A program made the position numbers and the translations under genes. Below are positions 9,020 to 17,648 of a stretch of 64,000 nucleotides of DNA, piece after piece (positions within the stretch are counted from its first letter, which is position 1; the number at the start of each line of letters is the position of its first letter). Below the pieces are notes generated by a model. That model ran no database searches, was not told the origin of the DNA, and saw only the letters and a list, made by a program, of their open reading frames with translations. Source of the stretch: JACDAE01 sp963744875 (GTDB lineage: Bacteria; Chloroflexota; Ktedonobacteria; Ktedonobacterales; Ktedonobacteraceae); assembly GCA_963744875.1 (NCBI GenBank), contig CAVUVQ010000021.1, positions 1 to 64,000 on the forward strand, written 5' to 3'.

Positions 9020-9099
9020 TACACTTACACACATTCTTTTGTTATGATAATGAGGAGAAAATTCCTAAACCGATATGCATCACGCATGTCGGTTTTTTT
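9020..9099 (+). promoter_or_regulatory. Leader with promoter-like sequence and terminator hairpin
   Basis: TTTACA, then TATGAT after 19 bp, then a hairpin AAACCGATATGC/GCATGTCGGTTT (9067-9095) with a T-run. It sits 43 bp before the small membrane gene of sigma pair 1, so it could attenuate that operon. The promoter spacing is loose. Confidence 0.45.
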
Positions 9100-9141
9100 G
9101 TGTCCTGGATACTAAGTTTACGTCTAATAAGAGGTGATATC

Positions 9142-9306
9142 ATGCAAATTGTTCTTTTACTCATGGGACTTCCTTGGCCGGTACTTGTAACCTTGATAGT
9201 GGCTTTTGCCCTATTGATCATGCAGCTTCTCTTCCTTATTGCTTTTATCCCTGAAGTTTCAGAGAGAATCGTGATGATCATTCATGCCTTCCGCTACAAA
9301 GAATAG
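9142..9306 (+). CDS. Small single-helix membrane protein paired with a sigma factor (pair 1)
   Basis: 54 residues. The ATG at 9142 follows AAGAGGTGATATC. Nearly the whole N-terminal half is hydrophobic (PWPVLVTLIVAFALLIMQLL), then IAFIPEVSERIVMIIHAFRY. Shares the A-F-x-P then basic-amphipathic end with the proteins at 7821 and 13327. Ends 15 bases before the sigma gene at 9322. Confidence 0.62.
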   Translation: MQIVLLLMGLPWPVLVTLIVAFALLIMQLLFLIAFIPEVSERIVMIIHAFRYKE

Positions 9307-9321
9307 TGAGAATAGAAGAAA

Positions 9322-9939
9322 ATGTTAATAAAGCCTTATGAGGTAAGACGTGAGCGCCGTCTTGTATCACTTACACAGAGTCAGAAACCTGATGGATTAG
9401 ATGGCTACTTTGAACAAGCTGTGCAGAAATTCAGACCATATATGTATACCATTGCGTTTTCCTTCTTGAAGAATCAAGACGATGCAGAAGATGCTGTTGG
9501 TGATGCGCTTCTTAAGGCATATATCAATCTGCATGGTTTCACTCCAGGAGAAAGAGAGGATTTAAAGATCAAATTTTGGTTAAGTGAAATTATTCGTAAC
9601 ACTTGTATTAACACTTTAAGGAGACACAACGAGGAAGAATCACTCGAAGTTCTTATGCAAACAGGTCTTCAGTTAATCGCACGATCATACGATCTTCCTG
9701 AGAACGCAGTACTGCGAGCATATGCAACTTCCATGATATCAAATTGCCTGAATACATTATCGGCACGTGATAGAAAAATTGTAACGCGTTTCGTTATGTT
9801 AGGTCATCGGGTAACAGATATAGCTAAAGACATGGGAATAAGCAGAAGAACTGTTTATGTGACCACAGATCGTGTTCTGAGGAGCTTTCGCCATCCTCGG
9901 ATAAGCCGTAACTTGATTAGCCTTATCCGAGACTTTTAA
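9322..9939 (+). CDS. ECF-type sigma factor (pair 1), intact
   Basis: 205 residues. Region 2 includes FRPYMYTIAFSFLKNQDDAE and DAVGDALLKAYINL; region 4 has LSARDRKIVTRFVMLGHRVT followed by an HTH (DIAKDMGISRRTVYVTTDRV). This is a plain two-domain ECF architecture that should direct RNA polymerase to a small regulon. It is co-directional with the membrane peptide just upstream. It is one of the few sigma genes here without a break. Confidence 0.75.
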   Translation: MLIKPYEVRRERRLVSLTQSQKPDGLDGYFEQAVQKFRPYMYTIAFSFLKNQDDAEDAVGDALLKAYINLHGFTPGEREDLKIKFWLSEIIRNTCINTLRRHNEEESLEVLMQTGLQLIARSYDLPENAVLRAYATSMISNCLNTLSARDRKIVTRFVMLGHRVTDIAKDMGISRRTVYVTTDRVLRSFRHPRISRNLISLIRDF

Positions 9940-9958
9940 TCTAGCGATGATTCAGTTG

Positions 9959-9993
9959 GCAGAGTCCAAAACCGCTCGTTTCTTGGACTCTGC
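9959..9993. terminator. Hairpin after the sigma gene
   Basis: GCAGAGTCCAA and TTGGACTCTGC form an 11-bp stem 20 bases after the sigma stop. There is no long T-run, so it may stabilise the 3' end or act on both strands. Confidence 0.45.
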
Positions 9994-10170
9994 TATTCGT
10001 CCCTGAATTTTGGGAAAAATGCCCATGAAATCGTGTCCAAATTGCCATCTTTTTTTCAATGTCTGGAAACAGATGCTTGGATATGAGTTTTTGAACACGC
10101 AATCACCAGACGAAAATCTTCGCGTGGATTTCCGTTTCGTCCACACAAAACTCCCACTTGTCTCTTTTCA

Positions 10171-11224
10171 TCATGTGTCTGCTTTGAGCTGTTTGAGCAG
10201 CTGATCGAACGAGCGCTGGTACGTTGTGTGGTCCTCCCAGTTCGTGAAGTTGCCGATGTGCCGCTGGGAGCGAATATCTGCGGCCCAATGCTCGTTGCTG
10301 TGGAGGACAGATTTCATCAAGACGAATAGGGAAAAGGATCGTGCGTTCTTGCTCGACTTCCCGGTCGAGGGCCCGATTGACTTCGTACTTGACCCACTTG
10401 CTCTTGACAGAATGTCAGACAGGATAAGCAGAAGTTTGTCCTGCAAGTGAATGGCCTCGATCGATCTTCTCACGGAAATAGTCGCCTGGCTTCAAGTCGT
10501 GTGGGGCAAACCAGCAGCGAACCCCATTGGCTTGAAGATCGGCATGGAGGCGTTTGGAGATGCTCTCATCATCACTGGAGTAACTGATGAACACCGAGTG
10601 GTACTGAATGGGTTGCATCATGGTAGAACGGTAGAAGTCGATCCACTCATCTGGGATACCAGCTCCACGTAAGAAATGGAGTGCGCTCCCATCTTGCGGA
10701 AGTTGGATGCTATGCAGGCTGACAACAGAGGGACCCTCATGGCGAATTTCGATGAGTCCTTGGACGGAGCGAAGGTCGAGATTTGCTAGGGTCGTTCTGC
10801 TGAGGTAGGCGCTGTTGAGGTTGGCTTCCCTAAGGGTGGCTCCGTTGAGGTTGGCTCCGTTGAGGTTGGCTCCGTTGAGGTCGGCTCCGCTGAGGTCGGC
10901 TCCGCTGAGGTCGGCTCCGCTGAGGTCGGCTCCGCTGAGGTCGGCACTGATGAGGTCGGCGCTGATGAGGTTGGCGCTGATGAGGTTGGCGCTGCTGAGG
11001 CTGGCGCTGATGAGGTTGGCTTCCCTGAGGATGGCTCCGCTGAGGTCGGCACCCCTGAGATTGGCTCTCTTAAGGTTGGCTCCGCTGAGGTCGGCACCTC
11101 TGAGGTCGGCACCCCTGAGGTTGGCTCCGCTGAGGTCAGGTATTCCATCTGGATGCTGTTTTCTCCAGGTATTCCACTCTGCTGCGCCTAGTTGTACTTT
11201 CTTGATCTGCTTCTGATCAGCCAT
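10171..11224 (-). pseudogene. Pentapeptide-repeat protein fused to a TIR domain, frameshifted
   Basis: Residues about 28-150 are tandem A(D/N)LxG pentapeptides (a quadrilateral beta-helix), followed by a link with FLRGAGIPDEW, then a TIR domain starting YHSVFISYSSDDESISKRLH and GVRCWFAPHDLKPGD. The TIR half crosses frames at about 10440, 10405 and 10290. The recovered text includes IEAIHLQDKLLLILS, then KWVKYEVNRALDRE, whose Glu (WVKYE) is in the usual NADase position, and RHIGNFTNWEDHTTYQ near the end. Such proteins are candidate NAD-depleting defence effectors. As written, the product ends inside the TIR domain. Confidence 0.75.
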
Positions 11225-11619
11225 GATATGCCTCCTCTACGTTCTGCTCATCAGTATATCGATATTTTTTGCAGGGTGCAATGAAGAGAAACGTACGTTT
11301 GAGGTTTTTCTCAAAAAAGAGGCCCAATGCAAACGGTGGTGACACCGAGGGCAAGAGAGCTCTTCACATGAAGAGACCATTTTCGCGTTAGTAATTGGCA
11401 CGCGGGTACTTCTTCTCCCCCTTCCATATGGGAAATCATAGAAGTGGTGATACTTAGAGCAAACACGGAATTAGGGCCGATACATCCACCAAAAACATGG
11501 ACAGCGGGGCAATCTCACTACGAAGCAGGGCATTTTCCCTCCGGATCCACGCAACAAAAAAGCACCCTGGCCAATAAGACCAGAGTGCTCAGAATAATCC
11601 AGCGATGGAACAGATGTCG
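11225..11619. other. Intergenic region
   Basis: No gene supported. It holds the terminator at 11555-11590 of the leftward gene and, just before it, CTCCGGATCCAC(A/G)CAACAA, which is also present near 4817-4838. Confidence 0.4.
11555..11590 (-). terminator. Rho-independent terminator
   Basis: On the minus strand GCACTCTGG-TCTTATTGG-CCAGGGTGC is followed by six T. It lies 30 bases beyond the stop of the MPVFTSSD gene. Confidence 0.65.
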
Positions 11620-12252
11620 TCACGTCACAGGTGGGGCATGAAAAACGCCTCCGGCATTCCGAAACACCATCTGAGATCCCTGTATGATGAGAACCATATC
11701 AGGGTGGTGGTCATGGCGACTGTCGATAAAGTGCAGCGTGACCGGAACCAGGGCAGCATTCGAGCCATAGAGATGTGGACCCAGATACACTTTCGCATGA
11801 GACGCGTCCCCTGCAGGAAAATCGATCACTTCAACCTGGCCAGCCAAATTCAGCGCGAGAAAGTGACTGGGATGCGCGGCACTATCTCCCTGGCCAACAA
11901 CGGCGTCAACTTGAGAGGTACGCGGTCGTCCATAGTGCAGATCGTCCAGGCTCGTCGAGATCCACCCGAGAAGAAATTGTCCCACCACAACGAGCGTAAC
12001 CGCGAGAAGCATCCCAGCTCCCACACCAACAAGCAGCAACCGCTGCCGCCAACGCATCTGCTGTTTCCCACCCCGCTTCCCCACAGGAATAGCAACAGGA
12101 GCCGTTGTCCTCACCGCTGGCTTCTGCGCCTGAGGACAGCGTGATGCCCGTGGAACGCGCGGTGGTTCTTCCAGCTTAGCATCGGGATACATGGGACGAT
12201 GGCGAAGGATACTTTTCGCGGTTAAGTGATCAGACGACGTAAAGACAGGCAT
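11620..12252 (-). CDS. Single-pass membrane protein of the MPVLTSSD family, paralog 2
   Basis: 210 residues from MPVFTSSDHL (start at 12252, after TGGGAGGAACTGCT). Same plan as the protein at 6148: basic Pro-rich arm, one helix (LLLVGVGAGMLLAVTLVVVG), then QVDAVVGQGDS, HPSHFLALNLAGQ, FPAGDASHAKVYLGPHLYG. Same length as paralog 1, and the two are very close in the outer domain. Intact, function unknown. Confidence 0.7.
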   Translation of the reverse strand: MPVFTSSDHLTAKSILRHRPMYPDAKLEEPPRVPRASRCPQAQKPAVRTTAPVAIPVGKRGGKQQMRWRQRLLLVGVGAGMLLAVTLVVVGQFLLGWISTSLDDLHYGRPRTSQVDAVVGQGDSAAHPSHFLALNLAGQVEVIDFPAGDASHAKVYLGPHLYGSNAALVPVTLHFIDSRHDHHPDMVLIIQGSQMVFRNAGGVFHAPPVT

Positions 12253-12445
12253 AGCAGTTCCTCCCAGATTGAGTTGTAAGATGATGACAGTTCCAAGGTG
12301 AAATAGCGAACATCGAGAGGAGAACAACAATGCCTACGACGAAAAGTATAGCTGAGGAGAGAGGGTTTTGCCTACCCACTTATCCACCAATTGCACCACA
12401 AAAATGTGGAACAAATGTGCAAAAACAGATCATTGCGGTGGAAAA
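12253..12445 (-). promoter_or_regulatory. Conserved leader of MPVLTSSD paralog 2
   Basis: Reading the minus strand: TTTGCACATTTGTTCCACAT, then GGTGGATAAG (TTATCCACC at 12380-12388 on the plus strand), then CTCAGCTATACTTTTCGT. This is the same order and spacing type as at 5930-6010 and 46595-46675. The TATACT is the likely -10. Confidence 0.55.
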
Positions 12446-12771
12446 CACTAAAGTCAGATTGAGACATAAAAAAACGAACCTTGATGGTTCTTTCTGAATA
12501 TATACAACTTTACAATCAAGGTACTTGCGAAGCAATTGACCTACAAATCCTGGCTATCCTTAATAGATGTAGGAAATTATAAAATGCCGGCAAAATAAAA
12601 CTGTTCTGCCTCCTATTAATAGGGAGAATTTTTTAATGATGAGTAAAAAGGTTATTTGATGTATGGAGTATGTTGTCCTCCACAAAATAGAGTTTCCTGC
12701 GGAATAAAAAAGTTATAGACTATCTCAAGGCTTGATTTAAGCACCTCGAGATAGTCTATGATAGAAAAGTA
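12446..12771. other. Intergenic region with a leftward hairpin
   Basis: AT-rich, no gene supported. Near 12470-12496 the minus strand has GAACC-ATCAA-GGTTCG followed by seven T, a terminator-like hairpin about 25 bases after a TATATA. The right end holds the promoter of the RNA element at 12772. Confidence 0.35.
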
Positions 12772-12846
12772 GACCGTGTGTTGTCCGATATTTGCACCTT
12801 CAATTGCGAGCATTGGCACGCGAGAGCAATTGAAGGTGTGGTACTT
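12772..12846 (+). ncRNA. Structured RNA element, copy 1
   Basis: Begins GACCGTGTGTTGTCCG, then a perfect 13-bp stem (12795-12807 with 12826-12838) around the loop GAGCATTGGCACGCGAGA, then TGGTACTT. TATGAT (12757-12762) lies just upstream. A second copy at 13122 keeps the single-stranded blocks but has a different stem sequence, which is what selection on structure produces. I do not recognise the RNA class. Confidence 0.6.
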
Positions 12847-12910
12847 ACAGCATAAAATACACAAAGTATGAGCCACTTGAGAACATAGAGTGCCTCAAGT
12901 TACACTCATA

Positions 12911-12943
12911 AAAGTTATTCATACATAATTATTGAATAACTTT
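12911..12943. terminator. Hairpin between the two RNA elements
   Basis: AAAGTTATTCA and TGAATAACTTT form a perfect 11-bp stem about 65 bases after RNA copy 1. It is AT-rich and lacks a clean T-run; it may end the first RNA. Confidence 0.4.
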
Positions 12944-13061
12944 CAAAGTGTATTACTTTTCTGGTTTGTTAACCAGAATTTTGGCATGACTGTTACATTT
13001 GGATGTTGCATGGGTGTTGCAATTGGAAGACTACCAATTTAATAAGAGGGTAGAGTTTTGC

Positions 13062-13090
13062 TTGCTACTATATGAACGAAGTTCTATAAT
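13062..13090 (+). promoter_or_regulatory. Promoter of RNA element copy 2
   Basis: TTGCTA (13062-13067), 17 bp, TATAAT (13085-13090). Expected start about 25 bases before the conserved GACCGTGTGTTGTCCG. Confidence 0.55.
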
Positions 13091-13121
13091 CATTGTACCA
13101 CATTGTGGGTAGATATGGAAG

Positions 13122-13195
13122 GACCGTGTGTTGTCCGAAATAGACACCGTGTATGCAAGAGCCTGGCACGCGAGAGCGACCGGTGTTTGGTACTG
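13122..13195 (+). ncRNA. Structured RNA element, copy 2
   Basis: GACCGTGTGTTGTCCG is identical to copy 1. ACACCG pairs with CGGTGT, the loop contains GAGCCTGGCACGCGAGAGC, and the end is TGGTACT. The stem bases differ from copy 1 but still pair. It precedes the membrane-peptide/sigma operon at 13327 by about 130 bases, so it may be its leader. Confidence 0.6.
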
Positions 13196-13326
13196 AGCAG
13201 AGTAGAGTGTTTTTGTACATCAGCTTCTAGTAGCTGTATGCCTTAATCAGGCAATATCTCTCTTCTGTGAAAGTCCCCTTCATGCGATTTCCTTCCATCA
13301 GTTTCAAAATTTAACGGAGGAATTGC

Positions 13327-13542
13327 ATGTTTCTTGTACGATTGTTAGTAGCATCTGGCGCTTTTGCCATCCCTCTCCCCTGGCAGGTGGAGACTGCTCT
13401 CCTTATGTTTGCTTTATTGCTTGCCTACTCTCCGCGTGTTATTGACAGCATGCGGAAGTTTCGTGAATTTGATCATGGATCTGATCATGGATCTGATCAA
13501 GGACACAACCAGGATAAGGAAGATAAGCAGCATCCCTATTAA
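13327..13542 (+). CDS. Small single-helix membrane protein paired with a sigma factor (pair 3)
   Basis: 71 residues, start after GGAGGAATTGC. Membrane helix around residues 17-35 (PLPWQVETALLMFALLLAYS), then PRVIDSMRKFREF and a His/Asp/Gly-rich tail with DHGSDHGSDQGHNQD, which could bind metal. The LLAYSP-x-basic segment matches the equivalent position in the proteins at 7821 and 9142. The sigma gene follows 142 bases later. Confidence 0.62.
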   Translation: MFLVRLLVASGAFAIPLPWQVETALLMFALLLAYSPRVIDSMRKFREFDHGSDHGSDQGHNQDKEDKQHPY

Positions 13543-13684
13543 CCAGCAATTCTGTCATCATTCTTGACGAAATTGCTTTGTTAAAGGGTTTCCTTCACTT
13601 TTTGTTGGTAGTAGCATTGTATATTAATTTAAACTCTGCTTCTACCAACATTTAGACGAGGTATTGAGAAGGGAGATTTCCGTT

Positions 13685-15020
13685 ATGATGAGCGATAAGG
13701 TTACTAACACCCTGGATAGTCAAAATATATTCTTTGACCAATTCATAATCATCTCGCATGAAAATTTACATCGGTATGCACTTAGTTTATTGCCTCCAAG
13801 TGCTACACACGCCGCTGATGACCTTGTTCAAGAGGCCTATATGCGTGTTTTCGAGTCAATACGTCGCGGCTCTAATCCATTCAGACTCTTCAGAGTATCA
13901 AAACCTCAATACGTACAGTCCCGCATTTATTGATATGATGCGTTACATGCATATTGTTGTCAAACATGCCTTTTTTGATATGATTAAGCAGAACTCTTCC
14001 AAAGAGGCATCTCTTGATGATCAGTTGATACTAAATGATCAACTATTGAGTCTTCAGGATTTAGATGAATATGCAAATGTCGAAAGGTTCGTACTTCATC
14101 AAGAATCGAATGCTGAACTCAGTTCTTATATAGATAAGCTCCCTGGGAAAATGCAGCAAATTATGAAGCTCAAGCTCGATGGTTTCTCTTCGCAGGAAAT
14201 AGCGGATAAGCTTTCTAAGCGCCCAGTGACTATTAGAGTATCTATAATGCGTGCAACACGCTTACTCCGTAAGATAATGACAGAAGAGGATCAGCCACAT
14301 CTTACAAGGCATCAGTACAATTCTATGGGTTCATACAATATGTCACCAGCTCTTAGAAAGAGCATTGCACAATTGCCTGATCCTTATAGAACGGTCGTTG
14401 CTTTCCATGGCGCGCACCACATGAGTTATAGTGAAGTTGCCACTACCCTTCATAAAAGTGTAGGAACTGTTAAATCACAGTACTATCGCGGAAAAAATAA
14501 GTTGCAATCACTGGATAGTCGTACCACTTTGCAAAATAGTTCTGATCAAGATTTAGATGAAACAGTTTCGACATGTCTAACTCATATTCATCTGCTTGAT
14601 GATCACCTTCAAGAAGTGATAAAGCTTCATTACATTCAGAGGTTGAGCTATTCAGAGATTGCAAAAAAACTAGGGCGGCCTGAAGGAACCATTAAAGCAT
14701 GGATAAGTCGTGCAAAGGGAAATTGCCAGCAGCACGTAAATATTCAGGGCACGACTGGCACAATAAAATCTTCTTCTAGAAAGCGTTCGAATTTTGCTGA
14801 AGACGAACTTGAGTACATTAAAGAGGGTGGAATGCATCGCGGCCCTCGAGAGGTTATGAAAAAGTATTACATAGAATCACTTAGCATTGGAGACATTGCA
14901 TTAGAGTTAAATATGTCACCAAAAGAGGTTAAGTCAAAAATTAAAGCTGGACGGAGATTAGTAGAAAAGCATGCACGCCGTTGGTACGAGACGAAAAGGA
15001 CATCAATGATTGCCTCCTGA
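13685..15020 (+). CDS. Sigma factor with four tandem region-4 HTH units (one apparent frameshift)
   Basis: Starts at ATG 13685 after AAGGGAGA. Region 2 is in LHRYALSLLPPSATHAADDL and VQEAYMRVFESI. A frame change near 13885 joins RRGSNPF to DSSEYQNLNTYSP. After that four region-4-like units follow: KMQQIMKLKLDGFSSQEIAD, PYRTVVAFHGAHHMSYSEVA, LQEVIKLHYIQRLSYSEIAK and PREVMKKYYIESLSIGDIAL, each with an HTH ending in a basic recognition helix. ECF factors normally have one region 4. Total about 445 residues against the usual 170-250. The downstream three-quarters is one uninterrupted frame, so it is under coding constraint. Confidence 0.78.
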
Positions 15021-15073
15021 GCTAGCTTACAGAGAAGCCAGGAAAAGCAGACAAAAGAGGAAAGGTGTCAGGC

Positions 15074-15372
15074 GGTACAATTGCGATTGTACCGTGTTCT
15101 ATCCGCAAAAGTCAACAGGGGAACTCCGTAGCGGGCCAGCAGAGGGAGGAAAGGGAGTGAGTAAGGCACTGCTGAGGATCATCAATCGTAGACGTCTGGG
15201 CTTCTCGCCGGAGTGTAGCGGAGGGCCTTGTAGGTCTATGGCAAGCTTGCAACAGAGACCGGAAAGACAAACCCGAACCGCTGGGCTATCGCCTGAACGC
15301 TTGGACCTGTTTTACGCTTCTCTCTTGTTCTGCTTGTCGCGTCTGGTACAATGGCATCATTGCCATTGTACC
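15074..15372. repeat. Dispersed repeat bounded by GGTACAAT palindromes
   Basis: Left end GGTACAATTGCGATTGTACC (15074-15093); right end GGTACAATGGCA-TCAT-TGCCATTGTACC (15345-15372). About 15120-15290 resembles, in reverse orientation, 44880-45110 (shared CCCTCCGCTAC, CTCCGGCGAGAAGC, CTCACTCCCT, GTCTTTCCG). No gene inside. Probably a non-autonomous element. Confidence 0.5.
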
Positions 15373-15397
15373 TCTTGACCAGGTACTCTTCTCAAGA

Positions 15398-16296
15398 TCA
15401 GCGAATGTAGTGGCCCAGGATGATTGAGCGCCGATTATGCCCCAATGACTTCGTGACCTGCTCCGCTGCAGCCCGGTCGTAATCCTTTGGACTGAGACGC
15501 TGTTTTTCTGTCAGGGGCAGCTCCTGATCCGGGGCATTGCGCAAATAGCGCTCCTGGGCAAAGTCACGCCGGTACGAATGCACATCAAGATGGCTAGGAA
15601 TGCGTGCAAAGACACGCTCTTCGTCCGTGCGTCCTTCTTTTACCTTCAGCACATCCTGCACACGATCTGGATCCACGACCACCGTTCGTTCCTTCCCCCC
15701 TTTGCCGCTGCGCACCATTACCGTCGTCTGCCCACCATACTCCGGATTTTGTGCACAAATGTCCTTGACCTTCAGCATTTTCACCTCATCACGCCGCAGG
15801 CCCGTGGCATCGAGGAACGCAGAGCAGCTCCGGCCAGTTCTTCGGCTGAAAGTTCTGGTCCTGCTTTTTCGGCCCACGCGATCGGGTGATTTGTTTCCGG
15901 CGACGAGTCGGGAGCGCAACGTCCTGGCCCAGCTGGCGATCGCGAAAGAGCATGCGCAGCGCCGCCCGGATCGTCTGCCAGCGTGAAGGCGCTTTTCTGC
16001 TCCTCTAGATTTTTGCGCAGGTAGGCGCTCACCAAGTCATCGGCGCGTGCTTCCAGGTCGGCGAGCTGCTTCACTTCATAGGTAGCGCGTGCCCATTTGC
16101 CGAAGTGGATCGCATGCTCCTGGTAGACCTGACGCGTTTTATAGGAATGCATCTTGCCCGTTGTGAACGCCCACATGCTCTCTCCTGCCAGGTGCGCGGC
16201 TTTTTTGGCCTCGCCGCGACTTTCCCCAATTGCCATCAGGCTATCGAGGCGTTCCACGATTTCTTTGACTAGGCTCTTCTGATGGGTCTTTCCCAA
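15398..16296 (-). pseudogene. Tyrosine recombinase, two frameshifts
   Basis: The N-terminal SAM-like part is in the 15781-16296 frame. A frame change after KSAFT recovers WQTIRAALRMLFRDRQLGQD, and a second joins AFLDATGLRRDEVKMLKVKD. Catalytic residues are visible: Arg in LRRDEV, H-S-Y-R (HSYRRDFAQERY), His in KSLGHNRR and the Tyr nucleophile in LGHYIR. It would cut and rejoin DNA at specific sites, for element movement or dimer resolution. The split makes the present copy unlikely to work. Confidence 0.75.
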
Positions 16297-16854
16297 GGCG
16301 TGTTCCTCCTCTATAATAGCTATGGTTCAATGGTTGTTGGTTCAATCCTTGCGTGATGCAGTGCCAGCAGTGAACCGACGCGGTGCATACGAGACCACCC
16401 ATGCCTCATTCTGATTTGTCTGTAATGCGGCGCTAGCTGTTTAGAACGCGACGAATGTTGCGTCGTTGAGCTCATCGCGAGACCACACAGACAGGAGTGA
16501 GGCGACCAGGCTACAGGGGACATTCTCCAGGGAGACATCATCAAGCAGTGCCCTTGTTATCCATTGCAGGACCGTCCAGGGCTGACGCGTTCGTGGTGAG
16601 TTCATCTCATAAGGAGACGCCCTTCTTAATCCCGACCGAAGCTGGGAGAGTGCTGTACATTGCTGTCAGCGCCTTCTTGAACCATTGGTACCAGGTGAAC
16701 GAGATCTGGAGACATTGTAAAGCCACAACATCTAAAGACTGAGAATGCTCCTACTCTTGGAGAGAGTGGTGCATGTGTTTCAATAGAACTATAGCATAGA
16801 TTTTTTGCGTTTTAGAGAAACAGAGAAAGAAACAACTCCTTGTACTTTTCTAGG
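16297..16854. other. Intergenic region before the iteron array
   Basis: Nothing convincing is coded on either strand. A run of GC-rich sequence gives way to AT-rich sequence at 16790-16850 just before the array. Confidence 0.35.
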
Positions 16855-17357
16855 CTGACACGTCATGACAGCAGAGAAAGAACAGAAGAAACAGCTACCC
16901 TGCTAGGTCATGACCGATTCTCTCCTGATCATCCTGCTCAGCACTGCCAGGTCATGACGATCTTTCGCGAGAACCAGGCTTTAGCGCATTAACAGGTCAT
17001 GACCATGGAATACACGCATTCCTGCCAGGTCATGACCACTTCTCTCTCCTACGACGTTCCCGGCGCTGACAAATCATGACGAGACAAACGGGCCTCAGAG
17101 GCCATGTGTGCGAGGGCAAAACATCCGTTCGCTGACAGGCCATGACCGCAATTTCCTTCGCAGTGTTTCTCGGTCGGCCACGTCATGACCGGAGAACAGG
17201 GGAGCCGCTGCCACGTCATGACGACACAAGGCGAGGAGATCGTGCTCACATCGGACAAAATCATGACCCAGGAGAGCGCACCAGCGAGGAGAAGACGGCC
17301 AGGTCATGACGACGAAAAGCGTACGAACACGGCCTGGGGGACTGACAGATCATGTCA
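16855..17357. repeat. Twelve-unit TCATGA iteron array
   Basis: Consensus CTG(A/C)CAGGTCATGAC(C/G). TCATGA cores start at 16863, 16908, 16952, 16997, 17030, 17074, 17140 (CCATGA), 17183, 17216, 17261, 17304 and 17350 (TCATGT). Spacings are 45, 44, 45, 33, 44, 66, 43, 33, 45, 43 and 46, all near multiples of 11 bp, so the sites face one side of the helix. Candidate replication origin, partition site or large operator. It lies between a recombinase and an HTH gene. Confidence 0.75.
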
Positions 17358-17490
17358 CTTTTTGGGCCGTCAGAAAGTCGTTTTTTTGGAGATCCTGGCC
17401 GGAAGACGCAGTAGGAGACGTGTCTCTAAGCAAGTAACCACTATTGATGCTGTAAAACAGCCTGTAGCGCGGCTGTAAGCTGCTTGCTTC

Positions 17491-17564
17491 TTGACAAAAC
17501 GCCCAAAATCGTGTATAGTATAAATGAACAGGGAAGAACAGGCCACATCTGATGTGGCTTTTTT
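17491..17564 (+). promoter_or_regulatory. Strong promoter with attenuator-like hairpin
   Basis: TTGACA (17491-17496), 17 bp, TATAGT (17514-17519). About 22 bases on, GCCACATC-T-GATGTGGC with six T forms a compact terminator (17542-17564). The HTH gene starts 85 bases later, so transcripts must read past this hairpin. Confidence 0.65.
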
Positions 17565-17648
17565 GATTTCTGTGAACTACCCGCCAAGGAACGTTTCTCG
17601 TGAGAAGCAGTCCTGGGCATTCTTGCGTTCTGAAGAGAAAGGATACAC

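Noticed and set aside
10010..10204. Small frame with CPNC after the first intact sigma gene
   Set aside because: No ribosome site, and its end overlaps the TIR domain on the other strand.
10786..11216. Antisense frames rich in TSAEP and RLAPL repeats opposite the pentapeptide gene
   Set aside because: Shadows of the repetitive pentapeptide codons; no start signals.
11605..12144. Rightward frame opposite MPVLTSSD paralog 2
   Set aside because: Antisense to a well-supported gene, and paralog 1 shows no equivalent constraint.
16855..17357. CRISPR array
   Set aside because: The repeated part is only about 11-17 bp and variable, spacing jumps between 33, 44 and 66 bp, and no cas gene is nearby.
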